NCBI RefSeq assembly: GCF_009911595.1
Contig: NZ_QWKG01000019.1
Location: 1-64,000 of the forward strand
From: Colidextribacter sp. OB.20
GTDB lineage: Bacteria > Bacillota > Clostridia > Oscillospirales > Oscillospiraceae
Direction: 5' to 3'
DNA: 64,000 nt
Below the pieces are notes generated by a model. The model saw only the letters and a list, made by a program, of their open reading frames with translations. It was not told the DNA's origin and did not search any database. Made by a program: the position numbers and the translations under genes. This document shows, in pieces, positions 42,177-51,194 of the stretch (position 1 is the first letter of the stretch; each line of letters opens with the position of its first letter).

Positions 42177-43877
42177 TTATTCCTTCACATAGTTCACATG
42201 GAACAGCTCATGTCGGTGCTCCTCCTCCATGTCCTGGAGGATAGAGGCCACCACCGGGTTGCGCTCAGCCCGCTTGAAGGGGGCCGAGCGGTCGATGTTG
42301 TACAGGCCCTCGGCCCGGTCGGCCTTGTCCTGCCGCATGCCCCGGGGCTGGCCCGCGCCGCCCACACAGCCGCCCTGGCAGGTCATGACCTCCACCAGGT
42401 CGAAATAGGCGTTGCCCGCCTCGATCTCCTTAAGCAGCCGCTGGGCATTGGCCAGGCCGTGAACGATGGCCAGATGCACATCCCGGTCGCCCACCCGGAC
42501 GACGGCCACCCGGATCGAGCGGTCGCCCCGGAGGGGGGAGAACTTCAGCTCCCGGAGCACGTTCTTGGATTTGTCGGGCAGGCAGAACCGGACCACCGCC
42601 TCGGCCACGCCGCCGGTGGTGCCGTAGATGGTGCCCGAGCCCGAGCCCAGGCCGAAGGGCAGGTCGGGGGACTCATACTCCAGCTCGGTGAGGTGGATGC
42701 CCGACTCCTGGACCATCTTCACAATCTCCTTGGTGGTCAGCACCAGATCCACCGCCGGGGAGCCGTCAGGCAGGCGGAACTCAGGCCGGGCGGCCTCCAT
42801 CTTCTTGGCAGTGCAGGGCATGATGGCGATGTGGAAGGTGGTGCGGCCGTCCTCCTGGTCCTGCTTCTGGTATTTCTCCCGCAGGACGGCGGCGAACATC
42901 TCCATGGGGGACTTGCAGGTGGAGATATGCTTCAAATATTTGGGATTCTCGTTCTCCAGATACTTCACCCAGGCAGGGCAGCAGGAGGTGAACATGGGGA
43001 AGGGCCCGCCCCTCTCCAGCCGCTGGAGGAACTCGGTGCCCTCCTCGATGGTGGTGAAGTCGGCGCCGAAGGTGGTGTCGTAGACCTCGTCCACCCCCAT
43101 CAGCTTCAGGGCGGACACCAGCTGGTCCAGGGCGTTCTGACCGGGGGCCAGGCCGAAGGCCTCCCCCACCGCCACCCGGACGGCGGGGGCGATCTGGACC
43201 ACGACGCGCTTCTTGGGGTCGTGGATGGCCCGCCAGGCGGGGCCGATCTGGTTGTATACCGTGATCGCGCCGGTGGGGCAGACGGAGGAGCACTGTCCGC
43301 AGCTGATGCACTTGGTCTCGGACATCTTCCGGCCGAAGGCGGGCATCACCTGCATGTTGTACCCCCGGTGGGCAAAGTCGATGATGTTCATGCCGATGTT
43401 CTCGCCGCATACCCGGACGCAGTCGCCGCACAGGATGCACTTGGTGGGGTCCCGGACGATGGCGGGGCTGGAGTCGTCAAACTCACCGCACTCCCGGTTG
43501 TCCCCGAAGCGGACCGAATTGATGCCGAACTGTACCGCCAGGTCCTGGAGGTGGCAGCTGCCGCTCTTCTGACAGGTGGTGCAGGAGCAGTTGTGGGAGG
43601 CCAGCATCAGCTCCAGGATCATCCGCCGGTGCTTGAGCAGCCGGGCGGTGTTGGTCTTGATGGACAGCCCGTCCCGGGGCTGCATGGAGCAGGAGGTCTC
43701 GATCTTCCCCCGCTCGTCCTCCACCACGCACATGCGGCAGGCGCCGTAGACCGACAGGTCGGAGTAGTAGCAGAAGGTTGGCATCTCGATGCCGGCCTTC
43801 CGGATGACGGCCAGCACATTGGGCTCCCCGTCGAAAGCGACCCGCTCGCCGTTGATGTACATAATTCCCTTTGCCAT
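42177..43877 (-). CDS. hydA: [FeFe] hydrogenase catalytic subunit HydA
   Basis: 566 residues. From the N-terminus: a [2Fe-2S] domain (CYYSDLSVYGACRMC), the His-Cys cluster HNCSCTTCQKSGSC, two [4Fe-4S] sites (CILCGDCVRVC, CISCGQCSSVC), then the H-cluster motifs TSCCPAW, MPCTAKKMEA and EVMTCQGGCVGGAG. All cluster ligands look intact. It reduces protons or oxidises H2 at the H-cluster. Together with HydB and HydC it should form a bifurcating enzyme using NADH and ferredoxin. The ATG at 43877 (MAKGIMYINGERV) is chosen over an open frame to 44015 that overlaps hydB. Maturation genes HydEFG are not in this window. Confidence 0.96.
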   Translation of the reverse strand: MAKGIMYINGERVAFDGEPNVLAVIRKAGIEMPTFCYYSDLSVYGACRMCVVEDERGKIETSCSMQPRDGLSIKTNTARLLKHRRMILELMLASHNCSCTTCQKSGSCHLQDLAVQFGINSVRFGDNRECGEFDDSSPAIVRDPTKCILCGDCVRVCGENIGMNIIDFAHRGYNMQVMPAFGRKMSETKCISCGQCSSVCPTGAITVYNQIGPAWRAIHDPKKRVVVQIAPAVRVAVGEAFGLAPGQNALDQLVSALKLMGVDEVYDTTFGADFTTIEEGTEFLQRLERGGPFPMFTSCCPAWVKYLENENPKYLKHISTCKSPMEMFAAVLREKYQKQDQEDGRTTFHIAIMPCTAKKMEAARPEFRLPDGSPAVDLVLTTKEIVKMVQESGIHLTELEYESPDLPFGLGSGSGTIYGTTGGVAEAVVRFCLPDKSKNVLRELKFSPLRGDRSIRVAVVRVGDRDVHLAIVHGLANAQRLLKEIEAGNAYFDLVEVMTCQGGCVGGAGQPRGMRQDKADRAEGLYNIDRSAPFKRAERNPVVASILQDMEEEHRHELFHVNYVKE

Positions 43878-43882
43878 ACCGC

Positions 43883-45781
43883 TCACTCCTCCCGAATGGC
43901 GCCGAAGGGACAGCAGCCCCAGCATGCGCCGCACTTGATACACTTGTCTGTGTCGATGACATGGGGCATCCGGATCTGGCCGGTGATGGCCTCCATGGGG
44001 CACTGCTTCATGCACTTGCCGCAGCCCTTACACAGCTCAGCGTCGATCTGAAGGACCTTCTTTCGGCCGTTGCAGTGGGGGCAGTGCTTGTCCACCACGT
44101 GGGCCAGGTACTCGTCCCGGAAGTACTTCAGGGTGCTCTGCACCGGCTTGCAGGCGGACTGGCCCAGGCCGCACAGGGCGGTCTCGCTGATGGTGGCGGC
44201 CAGCTCCTCCAGCAGGTCCAGGTCCTCCAGAGAGCCCTCGTTGTTGACGATGCGGGTCAGAATTTCCAGCATCCTCCGGGTGCCCTCCCGGCAGGGGACG
44301 CACTTGCCGCAGGACTCATTCTGGGTGAAGTTCATGAAGAACCGGGCCACCTCCACCATGCAGGTGTCCTCGTCCATGACCACCAGACCGCCCGAGCCGA
44401 TCATGGCCCCCAGCTTTTTCAGGGAGTCGAAGTCCACGGGCATGTCCAGGTGCTCCTCGGTGAGGCAGCCGCCGGAGGGGCCGCCGATCTGGACAGCCTT
44501 GAACTGCTTGCCGTCCTTGATGCCGCCGCCGATGTCGAAGATAATCTCCCGCAGGGTGGTGCCCATGGGCACCTCGATAAGGCCGGTGTTCACCACGTTG
44601 CCCGTCAGGGCGAAGGCCTTGGTGCCGGGGGACTTCTCGGTGCCAATGGATTTAAACCAGGCCGATCCCTTCCGGATGATGAGGGGGACGGCGGAGAAGG
44701 TCTCCACATTGTTCAGTATGGTGGGCTGGGCCCACAGGCCGTGCTCCACCGTCCGGGGGGGCTTTACCCGGGGCATGCCCCGGTTGCCCTCGATGGAGGC
44801 GGTAAGGGCGGAGCCCTCGCCGCAGACAAAGGCCCCCGCGCCCCGGTTCACGTGGAGGCGGAAGGAGAACTGGGTGCCCAGGATGTTGTCTCCCAGCAGG
44901 CCCATCTCCTCCGCCCTGGCAATGGCGGTCTTGAGCCGGGCCACCGCCAGGGGGTACTCGGCCCGGACGTAAATATAGCCCTCGTCGCTGCCGGCGGCGA
45001 CGGCGGCGATGAGCATTCCCTCAATGATGGAGTGGGGGTTGCCCTCCATGATGGAGCGGTCCATAAAGGCGCCGGGGTCGCCCTCGTCGCCGTTGCAGAC
45101 CACATACTTCTTGCCCTTGGGCTGCTTGCGCACGCTGTCCCACTTCCGGCCGGCGGGGAAGCCGCCGCCCCCGCGGCCCCGGAGGCCGGAGTCCATGATC
45201 TCCTGGCAGATGGCCTCGTCGGTCATCTCGAAGAGGGCCTTCTCGAAGGCCGCGTAGCCGTCCTTCGCCAGATACTCGTCGATGTCCTCCGCGTCGGTGG
45301 TGCCGCAGTTCTCCAGCACGATGCGGTGCTGGCGGTGGTAGAAGGGGATATCACTGTGCTTGGAGTATTTCACGCCGTCCAGCTCGTAGAGCAGGCGCTC
45401 CACCACCTCTCCCTTGAGGATGGTTTTCTCAATGATCTCGTCACAGTCCTCCAACTGGACATGGGTATAGAGGATACCCTCCGGCTCGATCTGAACCAGG
45501 GGGCCCATCTCGCAAAAGCCGTGACAGCCGCTCTTCTTCAGGTAGACGCCGTCCCCCTTGGGCTCGGTGACGTCCTCGGTCTCCCCCTCCTGGGTGAGGC
45601 CCACGTAGACGTCCAGCCCCCGGCGGGCGCATTCCTCTTTAAAATAGTCATACAGCTTCAGCGAGCCGCCGGCGATGCAGCCGGTGCCGGCACACAGCAA
45701 AATCTGCTTCTTCTGATAGGAGAGAGCCCGTTTGGCCTTCACCCGGCGGACCTCTAAACGTTCACGATTCATCTCAGGCAT
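43883..45781 (-). CDS. hydB: NAD-binding diaphorase subunit HydB (NuoF family) of the bifurcating hydrogenase
   Basis: 632 residues. An N-terminal thioredoxin-like [2Fe-2S] domain (LLCAGTGCIAGGS, SGCHGFCEMG) is followed by the NADH/FMN fold (GLRGRGGGGFPAGRKW, then NGDEGDPGAFMDR), the [4Fe-4S] motif ESCGKCVPCREGT, and a C-terminal two-cluster ferredoxin (CKGCGKCMKQCP, CIKCGACWGCCPFG). This domain order is that of HydB/HndC-type subunits. Its start overlaps the hydC stop by 8 bases and hydA begins 5 bases after its stop, so the operon is hydC-hydB-hydA. Confidence 0.95.
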   Translation of the reverse strand: MPEMNRERLEVRRVKAKRALSYQKKQILLCAGTGCIAGGSLKLYDYFKEECARRGLDVYVGLTQEGETEDVTEPKGDGVYLKKSGCHGFCEMGPLVQIEPEGILYTHVQLEDCDEIIEKTILKGEVVERLLYELDGVKYSKHSDIPFYHRQHRIVLENCGTTDAEDIDEYLAKDGYAAFEKALFEMTDEAICQEIMDSGLRGRGGGGFPAGRKWDSVRKQPKGKKYVVCNGDEGDPGAFMDRSIMEGNPHSIIEGMLIAAVAAGSDEGYIYVRAEYPLAVARLKTAIARAEEMGLLGDNILGTQFSFRLHVNRGAGAFVCGEGSALTASIEGNRGMPRVKPPRTVEHGLWAQPTILNNVETFSAVPLIIRKGSAWFKSIGTEKSPGTKAFALTGNVVNTGLIEVPMGTTLREIIFDIGGGIKDGKQFKAVQIGGPSGGCLTEEHLDMPVDFDSLKKLGAMIGSGGLVVMDEDTCMVEVARFFMNFTQNESCGKCVPCREGTRRMLEILTRIVNNEGSLEDLDLLEELAATISETALCGLGQSACKPVQSTLKYFRDEYLAHVVDKHCPHCNGRKKVLQIDAELCKGCGKCMKQCPMEAITGQIRMPHVIDTDKCIKCGACWGCCPFGAIREE

Positions 45782-46262
45782 TCGCGGCGTCCTCCTTCCT
45801 CAGAGTCTCCAGCAGCTCGATGGCCAGCTCCGGGCTCATCTTGGAGTGGACCTGATCGTTTACTGTCACCACCGGGGCCAGGCCGCAGGCCCCCAGACAG
45901 GCCACCGTCTCCAGGGTGAACAGCCCGTCGGCGGAGGTCTTCTGCTTGCCCTCCAGCTCCAGATACTCCTTGATGGCGTTAAAGATGGGCTGGGACTTGC
46001 GGACATGGCAGGCCGTGCCGTCGCACACCTTGATGATGTATTTCCCCTTGGCCTCCAGGGAGAAATTTTCATAGAAGGTGGCCACGCTGTATACCTTGGC
46101 CACCCCCACCCCCAGCTTCTGGGCAATGCGCTCCAGCACCGCCGGGCTGAGATACTTGTACTCCGCCTGAATGTCCTGCATGATGGCGATCATGTGGTGG
46201 AACTGACTGTCGTAGCTGTCGATGATCTCCTCCACCCGCTCCATGGATATTCCATTGGACAT
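45774..46262 (-). CDS. hydC: [2Fe-2S] subunit HydC (NuoE family)
   Basis: 162 residues, thioredoxin-like ferredoxin. The cluster ligands are the Cys in CDGTACHV and in CLGACGLAP. Helical N-terminus VEEIIDSYDSQFHHMIAIMQ. It passes electrons between HydB and HydA. The ATG at 46262 is used, with GGAGAG upstream; a longer frame to 46346 would start inside the promoter. First gene of the hydrogenase operon. Confidence 0.94.
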   Translation of the reverse strand: MSNGISMERVEEIIDSYDSQFHHMIAIMQDIQAEYKYLSPAVLERIAQKLGVGVAKVYSVATFYENFSLEAKGKYIIKVCDGTACHVRKSQPIFNAIKEYLELEGKQKTSADGLFTLETVACLGACGLAPVVTVNDQVHSKMSPELAIELLETLRKEDAANA

Positions 46263-46337
46263 GGCTGATGTTCTCTCCTCTCTCTTCTTGTTAAAAATAG
46301 ATAGACTGTTGGATAAACTAAAGTTCACTTCCTGCAA

Positions 46338-46367
46338 TTCTACCATATTGCACCGGGGTTAGACAAG
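46338..46367 (-). promoter_or_regulatory. Candidate promoter of the hydrogenase operon
   Basis: On the minus strand TTGTCT (46367-46362), an 18-base spacer and TAGAAT (46343-46338), about 75 bases before hydC. No complete Rex site (TTGTTAA-N4-TTAACAA) is visible. Confidence 0.55.
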
Positions 46368-46407
46368 ACGAATTTGCAGGAAATGATGCATTTTTTTGCC
46401 AAAATAA

Positions 46408-46434
46408 GGCGGCACGGAGAAATCCGTGCCGCAA
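46408..46434 (-). terminator. Terminator of the gene at 46440
   Basis: GCGGCACGGA/TCCGTGCCGC stem with an AATT-type loop, then CTTATTTT on the minus strand. Confidence 0.75.
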
Positions 46435-46439
46435 AAGCC

Positions 46440-46952
46440 CTAACGCTGTACTTTTTTGGGGTCGGGCCAGGCATCCGGTCCGTCAGTCCTGGAGATCTCC
46501 TTGAAAATTCCCGTCTCCCCGGCGAAGGCATACATGGCTCTGGCGATGGCGTGCATCTGGGGGTAGGCAGCCAGACATACAGATTTGGCGTTTTCCCGCT
46601 CGAAGGCATAGACCCAGCCGCCCCCCGCCTGGCGGCGGACCTTCAGATAACCGGCCACCGCCTCGTTGAAGTTTGGGGAGGGAAGAGGACCGCGGCCGGC
46701 GTATTCAATATAGGACAGCAGGGCGTACTCCCCTTTTGACAGGCACTCGTTGATCCGTTTGGACAAGTAGCCCACGATCTCCTCGCCCACATAGCTGAGC
46801 ATTCCGTCCAAACGGAGGTATTGGTGGGTGAACTCCTCGGCGTGGCGTTTGGCGAACTCGTCCGGGTCGAAGTTCAGCGCCCGGTAGACCTCCGCCAGCA
46901 GTTCGGGACTCAGTCCGCCGCTCTCCGGCAGACAACCGTTTTCCTCTGACAT
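46440..46952 (-). CDS. Cytosolic protein of unknown function
   Basis: 170 residues from the ATG at 46952 (MSEENGCLPESGG). An open frame extends to 47021, but the upstream stretch reads like untranslated leader. The protein is helical with FDPDEFAKRHAEEFTHQYLR and LSYVGEEIVGYLSKRINECL, and then GGGWVYAFERENAKSVCLAA. No recognised family, signal peptide or metal site. Transcribed alone with its own terminator. Confidence 0.65.
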   Translation of the reverse strand: MSEENGCLPESGGLSPELLAEVYRALNFDPDEFAKRHAEEFTHQYLRLDGMLSYVGEEIVGYLSKRINECLSKGEYALLSYIEYAGRGPLPSPNFNEAVAGYLKVRRQAGGGWVYAFERENAKSVCLAAYPQMHAIARAMYAFAGETGIFKEISRTDGPDAWPDPKKVQR

Positions 46953-47027
46953 AGAGACATCCCCCCATGTGATTTCGACAGATTCTTCTCTCATCATAAC
47001 ACAGCCGAAGCCGGGCTGCAAGATAAA

Positions 47028-47058
47028 AAAGCACCCGGACAGAGAATTTGTCCGGGCG
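47028..47058 (-). terminator. Terminator after the phosphoesterase gene
   Basis: GCCCGGACAA/TTGTCCGGGC-type stem (imperfect at the base) followed by TGCTTTTTTAT on the minus strand. Confidence 0.75.
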
Positions 47059-47060
47059 GG

Positions 47061-47654
47061 TCAATACTCAAAGGTGTAGCTCTCGTAGGCGTTGATGACC
47101 TGGGTCTGTCCGTAGACACAGCGGCGGGGGATGTCAGCGCCATAGTTGATGTGGATGTGTCCATGGACAAAGTAGCGGGGCTGATAGCGGTCCATCAGGG
47201 TGTTGAAGGCGTTGAAGCCGGTGTGCGCAAAGTCCTCACCGTCGTTGAGGCCCAGGGCGGGGGCGTGGGTAAGCAGAATGTCGAAGCCCCCCTGGCGCAT
47301 CAGCTGCAGCTTCCGCCGCCAGACCCGGCGGTCCATCTGCCGCTGGGTATACTGGTGTGCCCCCTGGGACTTGTAGCGCACCGAGCCCCCCAGTCCCAGC
47401 ACGCGGACCCCGTTGTAGGTGTAGATTTGGTCCTCTACGCAGATGCAGCCCTCCGGCGGCACAGTCCGATAGCGGTCGTCGTGGTTGCCGTGGACATAGA
47501 GCACCGGGGCGTGGGCAAAGGTGACGATAAAGGACAGATATCTGGGGTCCAGGTCGCCGCAGGAGAGGATCAGGTCAACCCCCTCCAGCCGGCGGCGGTC
47601 CAGATAATCCCACAGGAAGGGGCACTCATGGTCAGCCAACGCCAAAATTTTCAT
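47061..47654 (-). CDS. Calcineurin-like metallophosphoesterase
   Basis: 197 residues. Metal motifs: an N-terminal LALADHE (the usual Asp-x-His is altered), SCGDLDPRYLS, VHGNHDDRY, LLTHAPALGL and HGHIH. Matches a Firmicutes phosphoesterase subgroup with the same altered first motif. Substrate unknown. Its start overlaps the stop of the ParB-like gene by 4 bases, so the two are translated together. Confidence 0.85.
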   Translation of the reverse strand: MKILALADHECPFLWDYLDRRRLEGVDLILSCGDLDPRYLSFIVTFAHAPVLYVHGNHDDRYRTVPPEGCICVEDQIYTYNGVRVLGLGGSVRYKSQGAHQYTQRQMDRRVWRRKLQLMRQGGFDILLTHAPALGLNDGEDFAHTGFNAFNTLMDRYQPRYFVHGHIHINYGADIPRRCVYGQTQVINAYESYTFEY

Positions 47655-48484
47655 CGGCCCAGCAGTCCTTTCAGCGGATTCAGGTCTTGCAGTCCCTTCT
47701 TCTTAAGAGAGAACGCTTGATGAAGCTGAAGGAAGCCCTCCTTCAGCTGGGTCTGGCTGTACTGCTTCACCGTGTCGTAGCCAAAGATGTCCAGATAGAG
47801 CAGAAGGGCGTCGCCGGTGGTCATCCGGCCGGCCAATTCCTTGGCGCTTTTGTCGCCGTACAGAGCGGAGAAGCTGGTGTAGACAGAGAAAAATTTGCGG
47901 CGCTCCGCCTCAGACCACTTCTCATCCGGGGCCTTGCCCACCGCCTCCTGGAGGCGGGGAAAGCGGCCCGGAGCGCTGAACCAGAGGTAGTTTACCCCGG
48001 ACAGCCGGTAAAAATCCACATACTCATAGTAAATACGGCTGGCCTTGGAGTCGTTTCTGGCGGGCAGAATGCGGGTGACCTCGGCGGGAATGTTCACCGC
48101 GCCGAAGTAGCGCAGCACGCTTACCCGCTTGTTGCCCTCCGCCACATAGAAGGTGTGCATATACTCGTAGACCTTGATGGGGTCGGTGATGCCCTCCTCC
48201 ATGTGGGCCTTGCACAGGGCCATCCACTTGTGGGCGAACTCGGAGTCCTCAGGCATCAGCGGCAGAAAGCTGTGGGAAAAGGCCTGGCTGCGTCCGGCTG
48301 TCCGTGTGCCCACGATGAGCTCCAGGGGGATATCCACCAGCCCCAGGTTGAACTCGCCGCAGGTCTCCTCCTCTGACAGGATATTGTCCAGCACAGGCAG
48401 ATAGGGCGAGCCGCCCCGGGCCTGAGAGACCTTGGATTCCTTCAGTCCCAGCTGCCTTGCCTTACGGTATTCTTCCAGGTACAT
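47651..48484 (-). CDS. ParB/sulfiredoxin-like domain protein (stand-alone)
   Basis: 277 residues. Opens YLEEYRKARQLGLKESKVSQ and has LGLVDIPLELIVGTRTAGRS and FYVAEGNKRVSVLRYFGAVN, the ParB-like 'G(N/H)KR' nucleotide-binding motif. I recall this block as the N-terminal part of longer Firmicutes proteins fused to a BMP-type periplasmic binding domain. Here it stops after ~275 residues and no such domain follows. Role unknown; coupled to a phosphoesterase gene. Confidence 0.75.
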   Translation of the reverse strand: MYLEEYRKARQLGLKESKVSQARGGSPYLPVLDNILSEEETCGEFNLGLVDIPLELIVGTRTAGRSQAFSHSFLPLMPEDSEFAHKWMALCKAHMEEGITDPIKVYEYMHTFYVAEGNKRVSVLRYFGAVNIPAEVTRILPARNDSKASRIYYEYVDFYRLSGVNYLWFSAPGRFPRLQEAVGKAPDEKWSEAERRKFFSVYTSFSALYGDKSAKELAGRMTTGDALLLYLDIFGYDTVKQYSQTQLKEGFLQLHQAFSLKKKGLQDLNPLKGLLGR

Positions 48485-48517
48485 TTTGGATCACCTCCGC
48501 GAACATGCAGACTGATT

Positions 48518-48614
48518 AGGCGCCGTTTGAAACGATGTATTTCAAGAAAAATTGGGATAGTATGGCGGAAAAGACCCGCCCCTTGGGCGAATTGACATTT
48601 TCAAACAAGCCCTA
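48518..48614. mobile_element. MITE-like element, copy 3 (internally deleted)
   Basis: Starts AGGCGCCGTTTGAAA and ends ACATTTTCAAACAAGCCCT, with TATTTCAAGAAAAATTGGG and GCGGAAAAGACCCGCCCCTT in between. It matches copy 1 over most of its length but lacks ~60 bases of the left half. Confidence 0.75.
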
Positions 48615-48714
48615 GCCGGTTAGAGTTGCAGTATAGCATGACATGTCTGGCTGCGCAAGGGGAAAATCGCACAAAAAACAGGTCCGCAGAGGGGCGGTAT
48701 GGGCGTACCACCCC

Positions 48715-49704
48715 TCATGAAAGCTCCAGCCTGCGGCGGCCGGCGTGGGCTGCCTCCAGGATGGCGGCGGCGGTGGTGCTCTGCCTGGCCATGGCCCGGA
48801 AAAGGGCCTGATCCCGCTCTAAAATCCCGTCCCGGAATCGGGTCAGCTCAAAAATCAGGCGGTTTTGGACGCCCTCCTGGAGCCGAAGGTCCTCCACAGC
48901 CCCGTCCAGCGCCAGCTGGGCGGCGGGGAACTCGTTCAGCGGCCCCCGGGACCGGAACCAGCCCCGCTCCCCCTCCACATAGCAGCCGCTGTCCAGGTCC
49001 CGGTTCTTGGCCGTCCGGAGCAGACAGGTGAAGCCTGGATAGCCCAGAGACAGCTGTCCGGCCAGATCAATACCGTTGGGACCGTATTCTCCCTGCCAGT
49101 CCACTGTCTCCGGCGGGCCGAACAGGTCCACCGCTGTGTGGACACAGTAGATTCCCATGTCGTTCAGGGCGCCGGCCTCCATCTCCGGGTTGAAGATGTT
49201 GGGGTTCTCCCCACGGAGGTAGGCGTCGTATTTGGAGGAGTACTGGCCGTAGGTGATCTCCGCCCGGCGGACAGGGCCCAGCCGGGACAGCGCCCCCTTA
49301 CAGGCCAGATAGTTGGGCATAAACAGGGTGGAGATGGCCTCAAACAGGAACACCCCATTGTCCTGGGCAGTCTGAAAGAGCCGCTCCGCGTCCCCTCTCC
49401 GGACGGCGGCAGGCTTCTCCAGGATCACATGCTTTCTGTGCTCCAGGGCCTGGACTGTCTGCTCCAGGTGGAAGCGGTTGGGGGAGGCGATGTAGACAAT
49501 GCTGATGTCCTCCCGCTCCAGCATGGCCTTGTAGTCGGTGCAGGACTCCGGAACGCCGGCGGCCCGGGCAAATTCCCTCCCCCGGACCTCGTCCCGGGAA
49601 CAGACCACCTGGCTGGTCAGACCCGGCACGGCGGCGATCGCCTGCTGCATCAGCTTCATAATGGCGCTGGTGCCTACACTGCCAATGGTCAGGGTTTTCT
49701 CCAT
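48715..49704 (-). CDS. Gfo/Idh/MocA family oxidoreductase
   Basis: 329 residues. N-terminal Rossmann fold (LTIGSVGTSAIMKLMQQAIA) with the family motif HVILEKPAAV (~95-104) and a C-terminal beta-sheet domain (AGALNDMGIYCVHTAVDLFG, with the conserved Asp and His). NAD(P)-dependent oxidation of a sugar, inositol or related alcohol; substrate not deducible. The ATG at 49704 follows GGGAGGT; the frame to 49719 is an extension. Located just before the carbohydrate locus, on the opposite strand to galE. Confidence 0.9.
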   Translation of the reverse strand: MEKTLTIGSVGTSAIMKLMQQAIAAVPGLTSQVVCSRDEVRGREFARAAGVPESCTDYKAMLEREDISIVYIASPNRFHLEQTVQALEHRKHVILEKPAAVRRGDAERLFQTAQDNGVFLFEAISTLFMPNYLACKGALSRLGPVRRAEITYGQYSSKYDAYLRGENPNIFNPEMEAGALNDMGIYCVHTAVDLFGPPETVDWQGEYGPNGIDLAGQLSLGYPGFTCLLRTAKNRDLDSGCYVEGERGWFRSRGPLNEFPAAQLALDGAVEDLRLQEGVQNRLIFELTRFRDGILERDQALFRAMARQSTTAAAILEAAHAGRRRLELS

Positions 49705-49820
49705 GATGATACCTCCCAAAAATTGGATGACCTTACAGGACCGGGATACCGCCGGCCAGCTTATGGCATTTTATTTTAACATGGCAATGTATAAAAAACA
49801 ACGGATAAATCAGAGCGGAG

Positions 49821-49855
49821 CCTGGGGCGTATTGACATTTTTCAAACGGCGCCTA
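49821..49855. mobile_element. Fragment of the MITE-like element, copy 4
   Basis: CCTGGGGCGTATTGACATTT then TTCAAACGGCGCCTA equals the right end of copy 1 joined to a GGCGCC terminus like the left end of copy 3 in inverse orientation. The rest of the 300-base gap before galE (49705-50006) shows no gene. Confidence 0.65.
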
Positions 49856-49931
49856 AATTCTGTCGAAGGGTGTAACTATAAAAATTTTCAAAAATGCGGA
49901 CGATTTTCCAGATTGTTGGTGAAATAGTCTC

Positions 49932-49960
49932 TTCACTTTTTCCTGCAAAAGGAATACAAT
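49932..49960 (+). promoter_or_regulatory. Promoter for galE
   Basis: TTCACT (49932-49937), a 17-base spacer and TACAAT (49955-49960), about 47 bases before the ATG. Confidence 0.65.
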
Positions 49961-50006
49961 AGAAAAAACGAAACAACCTATATTATTTATAAAAGGAGCG
50001 GTTATT

Positions 50007-51026
50007 ATGTCTATTCTGGTCTGCGGCGGCGCCGGCTACATCGGCAGCCATACCTGTGTGGAGCTCATCCAGGCGGGCTATGACATTGTTGTGGCCGACA
50101 ACCTGTACAACTCCAGCGAGGAGTCCCTGCGCCGGGTGGAGAAGATCGTGGGCAAGTCCATCCCCTTCGTCAAGGCGGAGCTGTGCAATGACGACGAGGT
50201 GGAGGCCCTCTTCGCCAAGTATCCTGGCATCGACTCGGTCATCCACTTCGCCGGGCTGAAGGCGGTGGGTGAGAGCGTGGCCAAGCCCCTGGAGTACTAC
50301 TCCAACAACCTCATCAGCACCCTGTACCTGCTCCAGGCCATGCGCCGCCACGGGGTGAAGAACTTTGTGTTCTCCTCCTCCGCCACGGTCTACGGCGACC
50401 CGGCCACCGTGCCCATCCGGGAGGACTTCCCCACCGGCGGCACTACCAATCCCTACGGCACCTCCAAGCTGTTCCAGGAGAAGATCCTTATGGACATCTG
50501 CGCCGCCGATCCCGAGCTGAACGTGGCTCTGCTGCGGTACTTCAACCCCATCGGCGCCCACGAGTCGGGCATGATCGGCGAGGACCCCAACGGCATCCCC
50601 AACAACCTGGTGCCCTATATCGCCAAGGTAGCGGTGGGCCAGCTGGAGAAGGTCCACGTCTTTGGCAACGACTACGACACCCCCGACGGCACCGGCGTGC
50701 GGGACTATATCCATGTGGTGGACCTGGCCCGCGGCCATGTGGCCGCCCTGAAGAAGCTGGCCCAGAACTGCGGCCTGTTCGTGTGCAACCTGGGCACCGG
50801 CAACGGCTACTCCGTGCTGGACGTTGTCCACGCCTATGAGAAGGCCTGCGGCCACGCGCTGCCCTACGTCATCGACCCCCGCCGCCCCGGCGACATCGCC
50901 TCCTGCTACGCCGACCCCGCCAAGGCCAGAGAGGAGCTGGGCTGGGTGGCTGAGCTGGGCATCGAGGAGATGTGCGCCTCCTCCTGGAAGTGGCAGTCCC
51001 AGAATCCCAACGGGTATAAGGGGTAA
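50007..51026 (+). CDS. galE: UDP-glucose 4-epimerase
   Basis: 339 residues, short-chain dehydrogenase fold. NAD motif GGAGYIGSHTCVEL (~7-20), catalytic Ser in SSSATVYGD and Tyr-x3-Lys in NPYGTSKLF, C-terminal RPGDIASCYADP. It interconverts UDP-galactose and UDP-glucose (and in some members the N-acetyl forms). At the head of a sugar locus with a GH112 phosphorylase, it would complete the route from galactose 1-phosphate to glycolysis. AAAGGAG precedes the ATG. Confidence 0.96.
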   Translation: MSILVCGGAGYIGSHTCVELIQAGYDIVVADNLYNSSEESLRRVEKIVGKSIPFVKAELCNDDEVEALFAKYPGIDSVIHFAGLKAVGESVAKPLEYYSNNLISTLYLLQAMRRHGVKNFVFSSSATVYGDPATVPIREDFPTGGTTNPYGTSKLFQEKILMDICAADPELNVALLRYFNPIGAHESGMIGEDPNGIPNNLVPYIAKVAVGQLEKVHVFGNDYDTPDGTGVRDYIHVVDLARGHVAALKKLAQNCGLFVCNLGTGNGYSVLDVVHAYEKACGHALPYVIDPRRPGDIASCYADPAKAREELGWVAELGIEEMCASSWKWQSQNPNGYKG

Positions 51027-51029
51027 TCT

Positions 51030-51096
51030 GTAGGGCGCGACGACCCCGGCGCGCCGCTGATATCAAATACGGCGGGCCGAGTCGTCCCGCCCTACG
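51030..51096. repeat. Palindromic GTAGGG...CCCTACGC repeat after galE
   Basis: GTAGGGCGCGACGACCCCGG and GGGCCGAGTCGTCCCGCCCTAC arms around GCGCCGCTGATATCAAATAC. A best-preserved full-length copy. Confidence 0.8.
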
Positions 51097-51139
51097 CGCG
51101 GTTCTCAATGCTTTCCCCCGTTCCCCCGGAAAATTTTAA

Positions 51140-51166
51140 CGGGCGGGTAATACCCGCCCCTACATA
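51140..51166. repeat. Short palindrome of the GTAGGGG family
   Basis: AACGGGCGGGTAATACCCGC then CCCTACA; arms GGGCGGGT/ACCCGCCC around AAT. Second repeat in the 168-base gap between galE and the nucleotidyltransferase. Confidence 0.65.
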
Positions 51167-51194
51167 ACGTTTTTATGTGTTGAGGAGGATAACA

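Noticed and set aside
46338-46372. Rex operator upstream of the hydrogenase operon
   Set aside because: Only a half site-like TTAACAA appears near 46290; the full inverted repeat is absent.
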